A model generated the notes under the pieces. The model was given only the letters and a program-made list of their open reading frames with translations. It ran no database searches and was not told the DNA's origin. Shown here piece by piece: positions 1-6,716 of a DNA stretch of 7,832 nt. The translations under genes were made by a program, and so were the position numbers. The stretch's first letter is position 1, and the number at the start of each line of letters is the position of its first letter. The DNA is from DAIRET01 sp036795455 (GTDB lineage Bacteria; Bacteroidota; Ignavibacteria; Ignavibacteriales; Ignavibacteriaceae), in NCBI GenBank assembly GCA_036795455.1, contig DAIRET010000141.1, positions 1 through 7,832 of the forward strand, in the 5' to 3' direction.

Positions 1-959
1 ACCGGAATTCCGTTGAAGCGTGCAAAACCGATAATCATATTAGGAGCGTAATTTCTTTGTATTTCAAAGAATTCATTATTATCTACTACCGAATGGATTA
101 CATCTTTTACATCATACGGTTTGCCAGGGTTATCTGGAATAATTTCATTTAAAGCATCGTCAAGTCTGTCAATAGGATCATCACATGCTGCAATAGGCGG
201 GTCTTCAAGATTGTTTTGAGGCAGAAAACTGAGTAGTTTTCTAATTAAAAGGATTCCTTCATTTTCATCATCGGCCACAAAATGAATAACACCAGATTTT
301 GAAGCATGGACCATTGCTCCCCCTAGTTCTTCATCTGTAACTATCTCGCCGGTAACTGTTTTAACTACTTTAGGACCTGTAACAAACATGTAGCTTGTTT
401 TCTTTGTCATTATAGTAAAATCGGTTAAAGCCGGTGAGTAGACTGCTCCTCCCGCACAAGGACCAAAGATAGCAGAGATTTGCGGAATCAATCCCGAAGC
501 CATTATATTTCTTTGAAAAATATCCGCATAACCGCCGAGACTTTTAACGCCTTCTTGAATTCTTGCGCCGCCGCTGTCGTTGATACCGATAACTGGTGCG
601 CCGACTTTCATTGCTTTGTCCATCACTTTACAAATTTTCTGTGCATACATTTCGGACAAAGAACCTCCGAACACAGTGAAATCTTGTGAAAACACATAAA
701 CTAATCTGCCGTCTATTGTACCGTAACCGGTAACAACACCGTCCGAAAGATATTCTTGCGAATCAAGTCCGAAGTCGATACATCTGTGGCTTACAAACAT
801 ATCGAATTCCTCAAAGCTACCTTCGTCTAAAAGGAGGTCGATTCTTTCTCTTGCTGTAAGTTTTCCTTTTTTATGTTGGGCTTCGATACGTTTTGCCCCT
901 CCACCCATTCTGGCTTGGTTACGCAGATCCATTAACTCTTTAATTTTATTCTGCATCAT
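1..959 (-). CDS. acyl-CoA carboxyltransferase subunit (propionyl-CoA carboxylase beta / methylmalonyl-CoA decarboxylase alpha type), partial
   Basis: The first 319 residues of a biotin-dependent carboxyltransferase are present; the family is usually about 510-520 residues, so the C-terminal third lies beyond the left edge. Visible family motifs are an N-terminal MGGGAKRIEAQHKKGKLTARER stretch (residues 18-39), the INDSGGARIQEG oxyanion loop (126-137) and GPCAGGAVYSPAL (166-178), all typical of PccB/MmdA. The start is the first of two adjacent ATG codons, because GGAG (plus positions 968-971) sits 8 bases upstream of it. The enzyme moves a carboxyl group between carboxybiotin and propionyl-CoA, giving (S)-methylmalonyl-CoA, or runs in reverse in a decarboxylase. 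It lies 40 bases downstream of the epimerase gene, which fits the methylmalonyl-CoA pathway. Carboxylase versus sodium-pumping decarboxylase cannot be decided without the partner subunits, which are not in the window. Confidence 0.95.
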   Translation of the reverse strand, partial: MMQNKIKELMDLRNQARMGGGAKRIEAQHKKGKLTARERIDLLLDEGSFEEFDMFVSHRCIDFGLDSQEYLSDGVVTGYGTIDGRLVYVFSQDFTVFGGSLSEMYAQKICKVMDKAMKVGAPVIGINDSGGARIQEGVKSLGGYADIFQRNIMASGLIPQISAIFGPCAGGAVYSPALTDFTIMTKKTSYMFVTGPKVVKTVTGEIVTDEELGGAMVHASKSGVIHFVADDENEGILLIRKLLSFLPQNNLEDPPIAACDDPIDRLDDALNEIIPDNPGKPYDVKDVIHSVVDNNEFFEIQRNYAPNMIIGFARFNGIP

Positions 960-999
960 AAAGATTACTCCAATACTATAATTAACTTCTTATTAATAA

Positions 1000-1404
1000 T
1001 TAAATTTTTTCGCATAGTTCTGTTAGAACACCGATAGTTGATTTTGGATGCAGAAAAGCGATATGTAAACCTTCGGCACCTTTCCGGGGCTGTTTGTCAA
1101 TAAGTTGAACCCCTTTCGATTCAAGCTCGGGAAGTGCTTCATTCAATCCTTTTGCTGCAAAAGCGATGTGATGAATTCCTTCTCCTTTTTTCTCAATAAA
1201 TTTTGCAATCGGTCCATCCGGTGCGGTAGACTCAAGAAGTTCTATCTTGGTTTGTCCTATCATAAAAAACGCGGTTTTAACTTTTTGATCGGCAACTTCT
1301 TCAATTGCATAGCATTTCATTCCGAATATGTTTTCATAAAATTTGATTGCTTCGTCCATATTCTTAACGGCAATCCCAATATGTTCGATGTGTGTTAGTT
1401 CCAT
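1000..1404 (-). CDS. mce: methylmalonyl-CoA epimerase
   Basis: This is a complete 134-residue protein of the vicinal oxygen chelate (glyoxalase) fold, the usual length for methylmalonyl-CoA epimerases. It has the two expected beta-alpha-beta-beta-beta modules, the first starting at HIEHIGIAVKNMDEAI (residues 5-20) and the second around GIHHIAFAAKGLNEAL (76-91). Likely metal ligands, by analogy with the Propionibacterium enzyme, are His8, Glu55, His79 and Glu129. The GLHIAFLHPKSTIGVLTEL stretch (112-130) is characteristic of this family among VOC proteins. It interconverts the S and R forms of methylmalonyl-CoA, linking the carboxyltransferase to the mutase. Its stop is 40 bases before the carboxyltransferase start and its ATG is 23 bases after the mutase stop. 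The ribosome site is weak (AGAAAGAA just upstream), so translation may partly depend on the upstream gene. Confidence 0.96.
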   Translation of the reverse strand: MELTHIEHIGIAVKNMDEAIKFYENIFGMKCYAIEEVADQKVKTAFFMIGQTKIELLESTAPDGPIAKFIEKKGEGIHHIAFAAKGLNEALPELESKGVQLIDKQPRKGAEGLHIAFLHPKSTIGVLTELCEKI

Positions 1405-1427
1405 AATTCTTTCTTTTTTCTTATCAT

Positions 1428-3107
1428 TTAAATAAAAACGTTTTCGCGGTATTCTCCGAAAACACCTCGCATCGTGTTACAAATTTCACCGACACTTGCA
1501 TAAACTCTAACCGCTTCAAGAATAAACGGCATCAAGTTTGCTTCTCCTTCGGCGGCTGTTTTCAGCAGTTGAAGTTTTTCTTTTACGAGTTCGTTGTTTC
1601 TTCCGGCACGAACCGAGTTCAGGAATTTTATCTGCTCTTCTTGAACTTTCATATCAATTTTCAACAAACCTTTCGGCTCACCTTCTTTAATCTGGAATTT
1701 GTTTACCCCGACTACAATTCTTTCAGCGGATTCAACCTGCATTTCATATTTATAAGCGGCTTTTTGAATTTCGCCCTGGATAAACCCTCCCTCAATTGCG
1801 GGAATTACTCCTCCCATCGAATCAATTCTTTCAATATATTCAACTGCTTCGCGTTCAATTTGATCTGTCATTGCTTCAACATAATAAGAGCCTGCAAGCG
1901 GGTCAATGCTATTTGCCACACCGCTTTCGTGTGCAACAATCTGCTGGGTTCTTAAAGCTATTCTAACGGCATCTTCGGTAGGTAGAGCAAGAGCTTCATC
2001 TTTAGAATTCGTATGCAAACTTTGAGTTCCTCCAAGCACTGCCGCAAGTGTTTGAACAGTTACTCTAACTATATTATTCTCTACCTGCTGTGCAGTTAAT
2101 GTAGAACCCGCAGTTTGAGTATGAAAACGTAACATCATAGAACGCGGGTCTTTAGCTTTAAATCTTTCCTTCATTATTTTTGCCCACAACCTTCTGGCTG
2201 CCCTAAATTTAGCTACTTCTTCAAGCAAATCATTGTGGGAGTTAAAGAAGAATGAAAGTCTTCCGGCGAATTTATCCACATCAAGTCCGGCTTTAATAGC
2301 AGCGTCAACATAAGCAATACCATTTGCAAGTGTAAATCCCACTTCCTGGGCTGCTGTAGAACCAGCTTCGCGGATGTGGTAACCGGAGATTGAGATTGTA
2401 TTCCATTTGGGTACTTCTTTGGAACAATACTCGAAAATATTCGTGATTAGTCTCATTGAGGGTTTAGGAGGATAAATATAAGTTCCCCTTGCAATGTATT
2501 CTTTTAGAATGTCATTTTGAATAGTGCCGCTTATTTGCTCCTTTGTAACCCCGTTCTTCTCTGCAACTGCAATATAAAGTGCAAGTAAAACGGATGCGGG
2601 AGCGTTTATTGTCATAGAAGTAGAAACTTTATCAAGCGGGATTTGATCGAAAAGAATCTCCATGTCTGCAAGAGTATCGATAGCAACTCCAACTTTTCCA
2701 ACTTCTCCGTAAGCCATCGGGTCGTCGCTGTCGTAGCCGATTTGAGTCGGGAGGTCAAACGCAACAGATAATCCCATTTGTCCCTGCGATAATAAATACC
2801 TGTATCTTTCATTCGATTCTTTTGCAGTTCCGAACCCTGCATACTGCCTCATAGTCCAGAATCGTCCCCGGTACATAGTTGGCTGTACACCTCTTGTAAA
2901 AGGATATTGCCCCGGGAAACTAAGTTTTTCAACTGCTTTCTCGTTTTCAACATCAAGTTCTGTATAGAGAGGTTTAACAGGTGAGAATGAAGCCGTTGTA
3001 AATTCCTTTAACCTTTCAGGGTTTTTTGTAATAGATTTAGTATATACTTCTTTCTCCCAACTTTGAAAAGCTGATTGCATTTTATCTTTTAAATTATCGT
3101 TTGACAT
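1428..3107 (-). CDS. methylmalonyl-CoA mutase, large (catalytic) subunit, split type
   Basis: The 559-residue protein covers the whole TIM-barrel substrate domain of coenzyme B12-dependent acyl-CoA mutases and stops there (…GEYRENVFI). Fused mutases run past 700 residues because they add a cobalamin-binding domain with a DxHxxG motif, which is absent here. A separate small B12-binding subunit is therefore expected but is not in the window. Key residues align with the Propionibacterium shermanii catalytic chain: Tyr89 in MRQYAGFGTAKESN, Arg207 in IARGTYIYPP and His244 in ISISGYH. Tyr89 plus Arg207 mark methylmalonyl-CoA specificity; isobutyryl-CoA mutases carry Phe and Gln at these sites. It rearranges (R)-methylmalonyl-CoA to succinyl-CoA. 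The start ATG has AAGGA (plus 3114-3118 complemented) 6 bases upstream. It is the first gene of the apparent mutase-epimerase-carboxyltransferase operon. Confidence 0.96.
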   Translation of the reverse strand: MSNDNLKDKMQSAFQSWEKEVYTKSITKNPERLKEFTTASFSPVKPLYTELDVENEKAVEKLSFPGQYPFTRGVQPTMYRGRFWTMRQYAGFGTAKESNERYRYLLSQGQMGLSVAFDLPTQIGYDSDDPMAYGEVGKVGVAIDTLADMEILFDQIPLDKVSTSMTINAPASVLLALYIAVAEKNGVTKEQISGTIQNDILKEYIARGTYIYPPKPSMRLITNIFEYCSKEVPKWNTISISGYHIREAGSTAAQEVGFTLANGIAYVDAAIKAGLDVDKFAGRLSFFFNSHNDLLEEVAKFRAARRLWAKIMKERFKAKDPRSMMLRFHTQTAGSTLTAQQVENNIVRVTVQTLAAVLGGTQSLHTNSKDEALALPTEDAVRIALRTQQIVAHESGVANSIDPLAGSYYVEAMTDQIEREAVEYIERIDSMGGVIPAIEGGFIQGEIQKAAYKYEMQVESAERIVVGVNKFQIKEGEPKGLLKIDMKVQEEQIKFLNSVRAGRNNELVKEKLQLLKTAAEGEANLMPFILEAVRVYASVGEICNTMRGVFGEYRENVFI

Positions 3108-3147
3108 TCCAAATCCTTAAAAATTTTAGTTAGCATTAAGGCACTAA

Positions 3148-3179
3148 CAAATAATATGCCGTAGAAAGTGTACCTCAAA
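3148..3179 (-). promoter_or_regulatory. candidate promoter of the mutase operon
   Basis: Read on the minus strand, TTTG (3179-3176) is followed after 19 bases by TATTATTTG (3156-3148). This resembles the Bacteroidota TTTG / TAnnTTTG promoter with one extra base in the downstream element. It would give a leader of roughly 35 bases before the mutase ATG. The match is imperfect and the region is very AT-rich, so this is a candidate only. Confidence 0.3.
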
Positions 3180-3205
3180 AAGGGACAAAAATTGAAAAAA
3201 GTAAT

Positions 3206-3251
3206 AAATATTCTGTTTTTATCGGTTTTAACCGGTTTTCAATGAATATTT
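3206..3251. repeat. nested inverted repeat in the divergent control region
   Basis: AAATATTC (3206-3213) and GAATATTT (3244-3251) form perfect 8-base inverted arms around a 30-base spacer. Inside the spacer sit CGGTT (3223-3227) and AACCG (3230-3234), a second short dyad. The position, between the minus-strand candidate promoter and the plus-strand promoter at 3312, would suit an operator. No regulator is encoded in the window that obviously binds it, and AT-rich arms of this size can arise by chance. Confidence 0.3.
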
Positions 3252-3311
3252 CAATTTGCAATAACAAGAAATTTATCAATATTGAGAAAATTGAAAGAAA
3301 TCAAAAAAAAG

Positions 3312-3343
3312 GTTGACAAAAATAGGAAATGTTATTAAGTTTG
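3312..3343 (+). promoter_or_regulatory. promoter of the tRNA unit
   Basis: GTTG (3312-3315) lies exactly 20 bases before TAAGTTTG (3336-3343), a full match to the TAnnTTTG -7 element of Bacteroidota with a good -33 element. The upstream part also reads TTGACA (3313-3318), a perfect general -35 box. Predicted initiation near 3350 would give one transcript covering the tRNA-like relic and tRNA-Asn, ended by the terminator at 3536-3565. Confidence 0.6.
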
Positions 3344-3384
3344 CAGTTCAAATTTTTGAAAAAAGAATAGGGGACAAAATAATT

Positions 3385-3458
3385 CATGTTGGCTCAGTGG
3401 TAGACACCGAAAGCATTCGGGATGTTAACCGCAGGGCAGCATGGGAAAAAGTTTAAAT
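3385..3458 (+). pseudogene. degenerate tRNA-Asn-like relic
   Basis: GGCTCAGTGGTAGA (3391-3404) matches the D-arm of the intact tRNA-Asn downstream (3467-3480) at 12 of 14 bases. TGTTAACCGCAGGGC (3423-3437) is identical over 15 bases to its anticodon arm and variable region (3490-3504). The offset changes from 76 to 67 bases between the two blocks, so the relic carries about 9 extra bases between D-arm and anticodon loop. These create a perfect hairpin CCGAA-AGCA-TTCGG (3407-3420). No T-arm with a TTCGA-type loop and no 7-base acceptor pair can be formed. It looks like a decayed tandem copy of tRNA-Asn that is still transcribed as leader. A non-tRNA role is possible but unsupported. Confidence 0.6.
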
Positions 3459-3530
3459 TCCGCGTTAGCTCAATGGTAGAGCATGCGGCTGTTAACCGCA
3501 GGGCTGTAGGTTCGAGTCCTACACGCGGAG
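3459..3530 (+). tRNA. tRNA-Asn (anticodon GTT)
   Basis: A complete cloverleaf folds. The acceptor stem TCCGCGT/ACGCGGA has 7 pairs, the D-stem is GCTC/GAGC, and the anticodon stem TGCGG/CCGCA encloses loop CTGTTAA with anticodon GTT. A 5-base variable region GGGCT and T-arm GTAGG-TTCGAGT-CCTAC complete it. The discriminator is G at 3530. The following bases are CAA, so the CCA end is not encoded and must be added by nucleotidyltransferase. It decodes AAC and AAU. It is flanked by its own promoter and an intrinsic terminator. Confidence 0.97.
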
Positions 3531-3535
3531 CAACT

Positions 3536-3565
3536 AATCCCCGGAACTTCCGGGGATTTTTATTT
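3536..3565 (+). terminator. intrinsic terminator after tRNA-Asn
   Basis: AATCCCCGG (3536-3544) pairs perfectly with CCGGGGATT (3550-3558) around the loop AACTT, and the stem runs directly into TTTTTATTT. This is a GC-rich 9-pair stem followed by a T-tract, six bases after the tRNA 3' end. Confidence 0.9.
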
Positions 3566-3713
3566 CTAACTTGTTTGGTGCTCAGATATTCCTTATTACC
3601 TTTTTACTCTCAAATCCGTGTCTGCAGATAAATACCATACCGGCATCTCCAACAATTATTAACGACAACAGTTTTAACTTTATCTGTCTTAAGCGGCTTT
3701 AGATTTAATTGAA

Positions 3714-3745
3714 ATTGAATAAGACTTCAAGAATTATTATTTTGG
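3714..3745 (+). promoter_or_regulatory. weak candidate promoter for the kinase operon
   Basis: ATTG (3714-3717) is followed after 20 bases by TATTTTGG (3738-3745), one mismatch from TAnnTTTG. Initiation would fall near 3752, leaving a very short leader to the ATG at 3770 and almost none to the TTG at 3755. The arrangement therefore favours the ATG start if the promoter is real. Confidence 0.25.
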
Positions 3746-3769
3746 ACGCAAATTTTGAAATGGTTTTGC

Positions 3770-5518
3770 ATGCTGAAAAGCATATTCATACTTTTTATTT
3801 CCGCCGTCTTTTCTTTCGCACAAAAAGCAGAAACGGTATGTAATCCCTCTACGTTAGAAGAGACACATCTTTTCGTCTGGGCTTATAATAAGGGAGACAG
3901 CACGGTTTGGGCTGTACCTACTTATAATGATTCCAACTGGGAAACTATTTATAAAGATTTCTTCTATACAGAAAATGAAGGAATTCACTGGCTTCGCACT
4001 AAAGTAATTTTCAGAAACGGAATTAAAGGTTTTCCACTGATACTCAGGCTCGGAAGGATTCAATCTGCATTTGAAGTTTACTGGAACGGAGTACTAATAG
4101 GAAGTAATGGAACTGTCGGTTCAAGTAAGGAAGAAGAGACCCCCGGGCAATTATTTTTTGCCGTGTCGATTGATTCGGTAGTTGTTGAAGGAGAGAATGT
4201 TCTTAGTATCAGATATTCAAATTTCAATCAGGCTCCACCCGGAAAATTTTTCTATGCCAAAATTGATTCAAAACTAAATACAAATCTGTTTTTTTACGAC
4301 TTATTAATAAGATTGGTTTTTAATTCAGCGGTATACATTGCATGTGCGGTTTTCGGGTTAGCCCTTTATTTCAGCGGAAACAGATATAAGAATTATCTCT
4401 ACTACTTTTTACTCTCGGTGGCTTTTCTCGCTTCAACAGGATTTAGATTCTTAATGCATTATTATAATATCTCCATGGGTATGTTAAATTTCTTTGAACC
4501 GATTTTTTTAGGTGGGTATTATATAGGAGAAATATCCATCATACTTTTTATTCTTTTCTCCTTCAAAATCCCTCATAGAAAGTATCATATTATAATTGTA
4601 TCTATTTTATTCTTATCTGTTTATGTCTGCAGTTTATGGTTTTCTGTAGCTTTACCAATCAATTATGAATTTTTAAGAATAATTATTACGCCATATATTT
4701 TTACTCTACTTATCTATTCATGTGTAAAAAAGAAAAGGGGAAGCTATTTTGCTTTAGCCGGTTATTTTGTCTACTCACTTCCTTTAATTGTCTTTTATTA
4801 TCTGGGACTTTCTATTAATCTTGAATACCTTCATTCAAGAATAGTATTCCTTCTCACTTACGTAATGGTAGCTGCAAGACAGGTACAGGAACAGCAGGAA
4901 ATTCAAAAAACTGTTGAACTCCGTGTACAACACCTGGAAATCGAATTGCTAAAAAAAACAATTCAACCTCATTTTATTATGAACACTCTTGCTTCAATTA
5001 AGTCTCTAGCAAAAAGGAAACCGGAAGCCGCTGAGAATTTAGTTAATGCTCTTGCCACGGAATTCAGATTGATGAACAAAATATCCTCGGAAAAAGAAAT
5101 ACCTTTAACACAGGAAATCGAATTATGCAGGCAGCACCTTGAAGTTATGGGAAATCGCTGGGAGGGAAAGTATCATTTACATGTCGAAAATATTAATGAT
5201 TCAGTTATGATACCTCCGCTAATATTTCATACATTAATTGAAAACGGATTAACACATGCGTTCAATCCGAAAGAAGATGGAGATTTCTGGTTGAGGTTTG
5301 AAGAAGAAAAAGACTATATTAAATTCAGTCTGAAAAACAACGGTTCGTTGGTTAAAGAATCCCAGATACAAGATACGAACGAGATAGAAGAAGGCACGGG
5401 AATAAAATATGTTAAAGCCCGTCTTGAGGAGAGATATCCCGGTAAATGGGAATTAAAATACGGTATAAATAATTCGTTGTGGGAAGTGATTATTAAAATT
5501 AAGAAGATTGAAAAATGA
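3770..5518 (+). CDS. 7TM sensor histidine kinase, LytS type, with extracytoplasmic jelly-roll-like domain
   Basis: This is a 582-residue inner-membrane sensor kinase. In order it has a signal peptide (1-17, MLKSIFILFISAVFSFA) and an exported domain (about 25-170). That domain contains FEVYWNGVLIGSNG, a signature resembling galactose-binding jelly-roll folds of GH2 N-terminal and DISM-type sensors. About seven hydrophobic segments follow (near 179-201, 209-232, 244-266, 273-293, 301-318, 326-345 and 356-369), then a helical linker and a His_kinase (LytS/YehU) domain. The predicted phosphoacceptor is His401 in IQPHFIMNTLASI. The ATPase has an N-box LIENGLTHAF (Asn492) and a G-box EEGTGIKYVKARLEERY (near 540-556). 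The ligand is unknown; a carbohydrate is a guess from the fold. An in-frame TTG at 3755 would add five residues and has GGAC 7 bases upstream, so the start is uncertain; I prefer ATG. The stop overlaps the next start by four bases. Confidence 0.92.
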   Translation: MLKSIFILFISAVFSFAQKAETVCNPSTLEETHLFVWAYNKGDSTVWAVPTYNDSNWETIYKDFFYTENEGIHWLRTKVIFRNGIKGFPLILRLGRIQSAFEVYWNGVLIGSNGTVGSSKEEETPGQLFFAVSIDSVVVEGENVLSIRYSNFNQAPPGKFFYAKIDSKLNTNLFFYDLLIRLVFNSAVYIACAVFGLALYFSGNRYKNYLYYFLLSVAFLASTGFRFLMHYYNISMGMLNFFEPIFLGGYYIGEISIILFILFSFKIPHRKYHIIIVSILFLSVYVCSLWFSVALPINYEFLRIIITPYIFTLLIYSCVKKKRGSYFALAGYFVYSLPLIVFYYLGLSINLEYLHSRIVFLLTYVMVAARQVQEQQEIQKTVELRVQHLEIELLKKTIQPHFIMNTLASIKSLAKRKPEAAENLVNALATEFRLMNKISSEKEIPLTQEIELCRQHLEVMGNRWEGKYHLHVENINDSVMIPPLIFHTLIENGLTHAFNPKEDGDFWLRFEEEKDYIKFSLKNNGSLVKESQIQDTNEIEEGTGIKYVKARLEERYPGKWELKYGINNSLWEVIIKIKKIEK

Positions 5519-6219
5519 AAATATTGATAATTGAAGACGAACCTCCAATTGCAGAAGACATTAAAGAAATGACGCTTTCAGTTTTATCTTCAAAGGTTGA
5601 AAGAATTGATATAGTCAACACTCTTTTTCAAGCTGAAGATTTCTTACGGAAACACTCTATTGATCTCTGCCTACTGGATTTAAATCTCAAAGGGAAAAAA
5701 GGCTATGAAATACTGAAAAGAAGTGTTGCCGGCTCTTTTCACACTATAATAATATCGGCATACATAGACCAGGCATTTGAAGCGTTTAATTACGGGGTAT
5801 TGGATTTTGTGCCTAAACCGGTTGAAAGAAGCCGTCTAAAATCTTCCTTTGATAAATACCTTGGCGTTATCGAAGAAAAAAGTAGATGCGTAAAATATCT
5901 TGTGGTACGTAAACATAATTCCAATCACCTGATATTAATTGATGAAATCCGTTACTTTGAAGCACAGGGATATGTAGTTAAAATCTTTACTAAAGATGAA
6001 AAGAACGAATTGATAGAAAAATCGCTTAATAGGTTAAGTCAAATTCTGCCTGACAATTATATCCGTACCCACCGTTCTTATATTGTTGATCTTAAAGAGA
6101 TATCTTCCTATAAGCATAAAGGCGGCGGAGTATATGAGCTTGAACTCCGAAGCGGAGAAATCTTGCCTTTAAGCCCCTCCGTATACAAAATCCTTCAGCA
6201 GAGGGCGGATAAAAAATAA
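5515..6219 (+). CDS. LytTR-family response regulator
   Basis: The 234-residue protein has an N-terminal receiver (1-118) and a C-terminal LytTR DNA-binding domain (about 127-230). Receiver residues are in place: acidic pair Glu7-Asp8, phosphorylation site Asp55 in CLLDLNLKG, Ser81 in IIISAY and Lys101 in FVPKPVERSRL. The LytTR part shows the usual IDEIRYFEAQGYVVKIFT (142-159) and YIRTHRSYIVDLKEI (182-196) patterns. Its ATG overlaps the kinase stop (ATGA), implying translational coupling and a dedicated kinase-regulator pair. As a phosphorylation-controlled transcription factor it should bind paired short repeats upstream of target genes. I could not identify convincing sites in this window, so the target genes are unknown. 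No intrinsic terminator is evident after its stop. Confidence 0.95.
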   Translation: MKILIIEDEPPIAEDIKEMTLSVLSSKVERIDIVNTLFQAEDFLRKHSIDLCLLDLNLKGKKGYEILKRSVAGSFHTIIISAYIDQAFEAFNYGVLDFVPKPVERSRLKSSFDKYLGVIEEKSRCVKYLVVRKHNSNHLILIDEIRYFEAQGYVVKIFTKDEKNELIEKSLNRLSQILPDNYIRTHRSYIVDLKEISSYKHKGGGVYELELRSGEILPLSPSVYKILQQRADKK

Positions 6220-6327
6220 TCGCTATAGCTTAACGGGATAATTTCGGTTTCCAAGAATAATTCTAATCCTTTAGCTTCTTAGTAAAATATATTTCAGATA
6301 AAGATTATTTTGAGTTAATCAATCAAA
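6220..6327 (+). other. intergenic, nothing recognised
   Basis: This is AT-rich sequence between the response regulator stop and the dead reading frame. It holds a small palindrome GCTATAGC (6222-6229), but no terminator hairpin with a T-tract and no convincing promoter were seen. Confidence 0.5.
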
Positions 6328-6716
6328 ATGGCAGAAAAGCAAACAGATACCGAAAAAACAATTACCGGATATACTCATAATATAATACTTTCATAGCTGG
6401 AGAATGAACTTGAGAAAGTTGACTCCTTAATTACAGATGATGTTATTCTGTGACGCAAGCGAATCAATTCAAAGAAAAGAAAAAAGCATTTCTTTGATTC
6501 ATTTAAAAATACTCTATTCAACAAGCGAATAAAACGATATAACGAGGATAACTTCTCAACTCAGGTCTTAAATGATTTTGCCACTGCACAATACAACTTC
6601 TTTATTGAATATGAATGAATGAGGAAAAGTTGACTTCAGCAGGCATTGACACTTTCATTTTCCCAAACCAGGATAACACATGGCAGATAGTTATTCGTAC
6701 TTTTTACAATTCATAA
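6328..6716 (+). pseudogene. decayed small protein gene, possibly NTF2/SnoaL-like
   Basis: A protein-like frame starts at ATG 6328 (MAEKQTDTEKTITGYTHN…) and is interrupted in frame by TAG (6394-6396) and TGA (6451-6453). It then runs open to 6615 (…VLNDFATAQYNFFIEYE). There the frame breaks at ATGAATGAATGA (6611-6622), and coding-like sequence resumes in another frame (EEKLTSAGIDTFIFPNQDNT, then WQIVIRTFYNS) up to TAA at 6714-6716. Removing two ATGA units joins both parts as YEEKLTSAG, giving about 126 codons, a natural small-protein length. The segments LENELEKVDSLITDDVIL and NTWQIVIRTFYNS recall the start and final strand of SnoaL/DUF4440-like NTF2 folds, but this resemblance is faint and by eye only. 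Whether it once belonged to the upstream operon is unknown. Confidence 0.5.
6611..6622 (+). repeat. ATGA x3 tandem tetranucleotide
   Basis: There are three perfect copies of ATGA in a row. They lie exactly at the point where the dead gene changes frame. Loss of two copies (8 bases) would restore a continuous frame through this point, so slippage expansion is a simple explanation of the frameshift. Confidence 0.7.

Noticed and set aside
480..2842. Several open frames opposite or out of frame with the carboxyltransferase, epimerase and mutase genes
   Set aside because: They are shadows of strongly conserved genes, have no ribosome sites and show no family features.
3459..3530. tRNA-Asn as an attachment site of an integrated element
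   Set aside because: No integrase or phage/ICE gene is in the window, and the repeated blocks are internal tRNA parts rather than a 3'-end duplication.
3422..3631. 69-codon plus-strand open frame running through tRNA-Asn
   Set aside because: It overlaps the tRNA relic, the intact tRNA-Asn and the terminator; the frame is a by-product of RNA-coding sequence.
3661..3685. Possible LytTR binding half-site (ACAGTTTTA) upstream of the kinase gene
   Set aside because: It matches only part of the expected 9-base pattern and has no second copy at the required spacing.
6580..6586. GCCACTG, the core of a B12 box, suggesting a cobalamin riboswitch
   Set aside because: It lies within the dead reading frame, far from the B12-dependent mutase, and no other conserved riboswitch elements surround it. 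None was seen upstream of the mutase either.
6328..6615. Stop-codon recoding (readthrough or altered code) instead of gene decay
   Set aside because: Both TAG and TGA occur together with a frameshift, while neighbouring genes use the standard code without such stops; no recoding element is visible.
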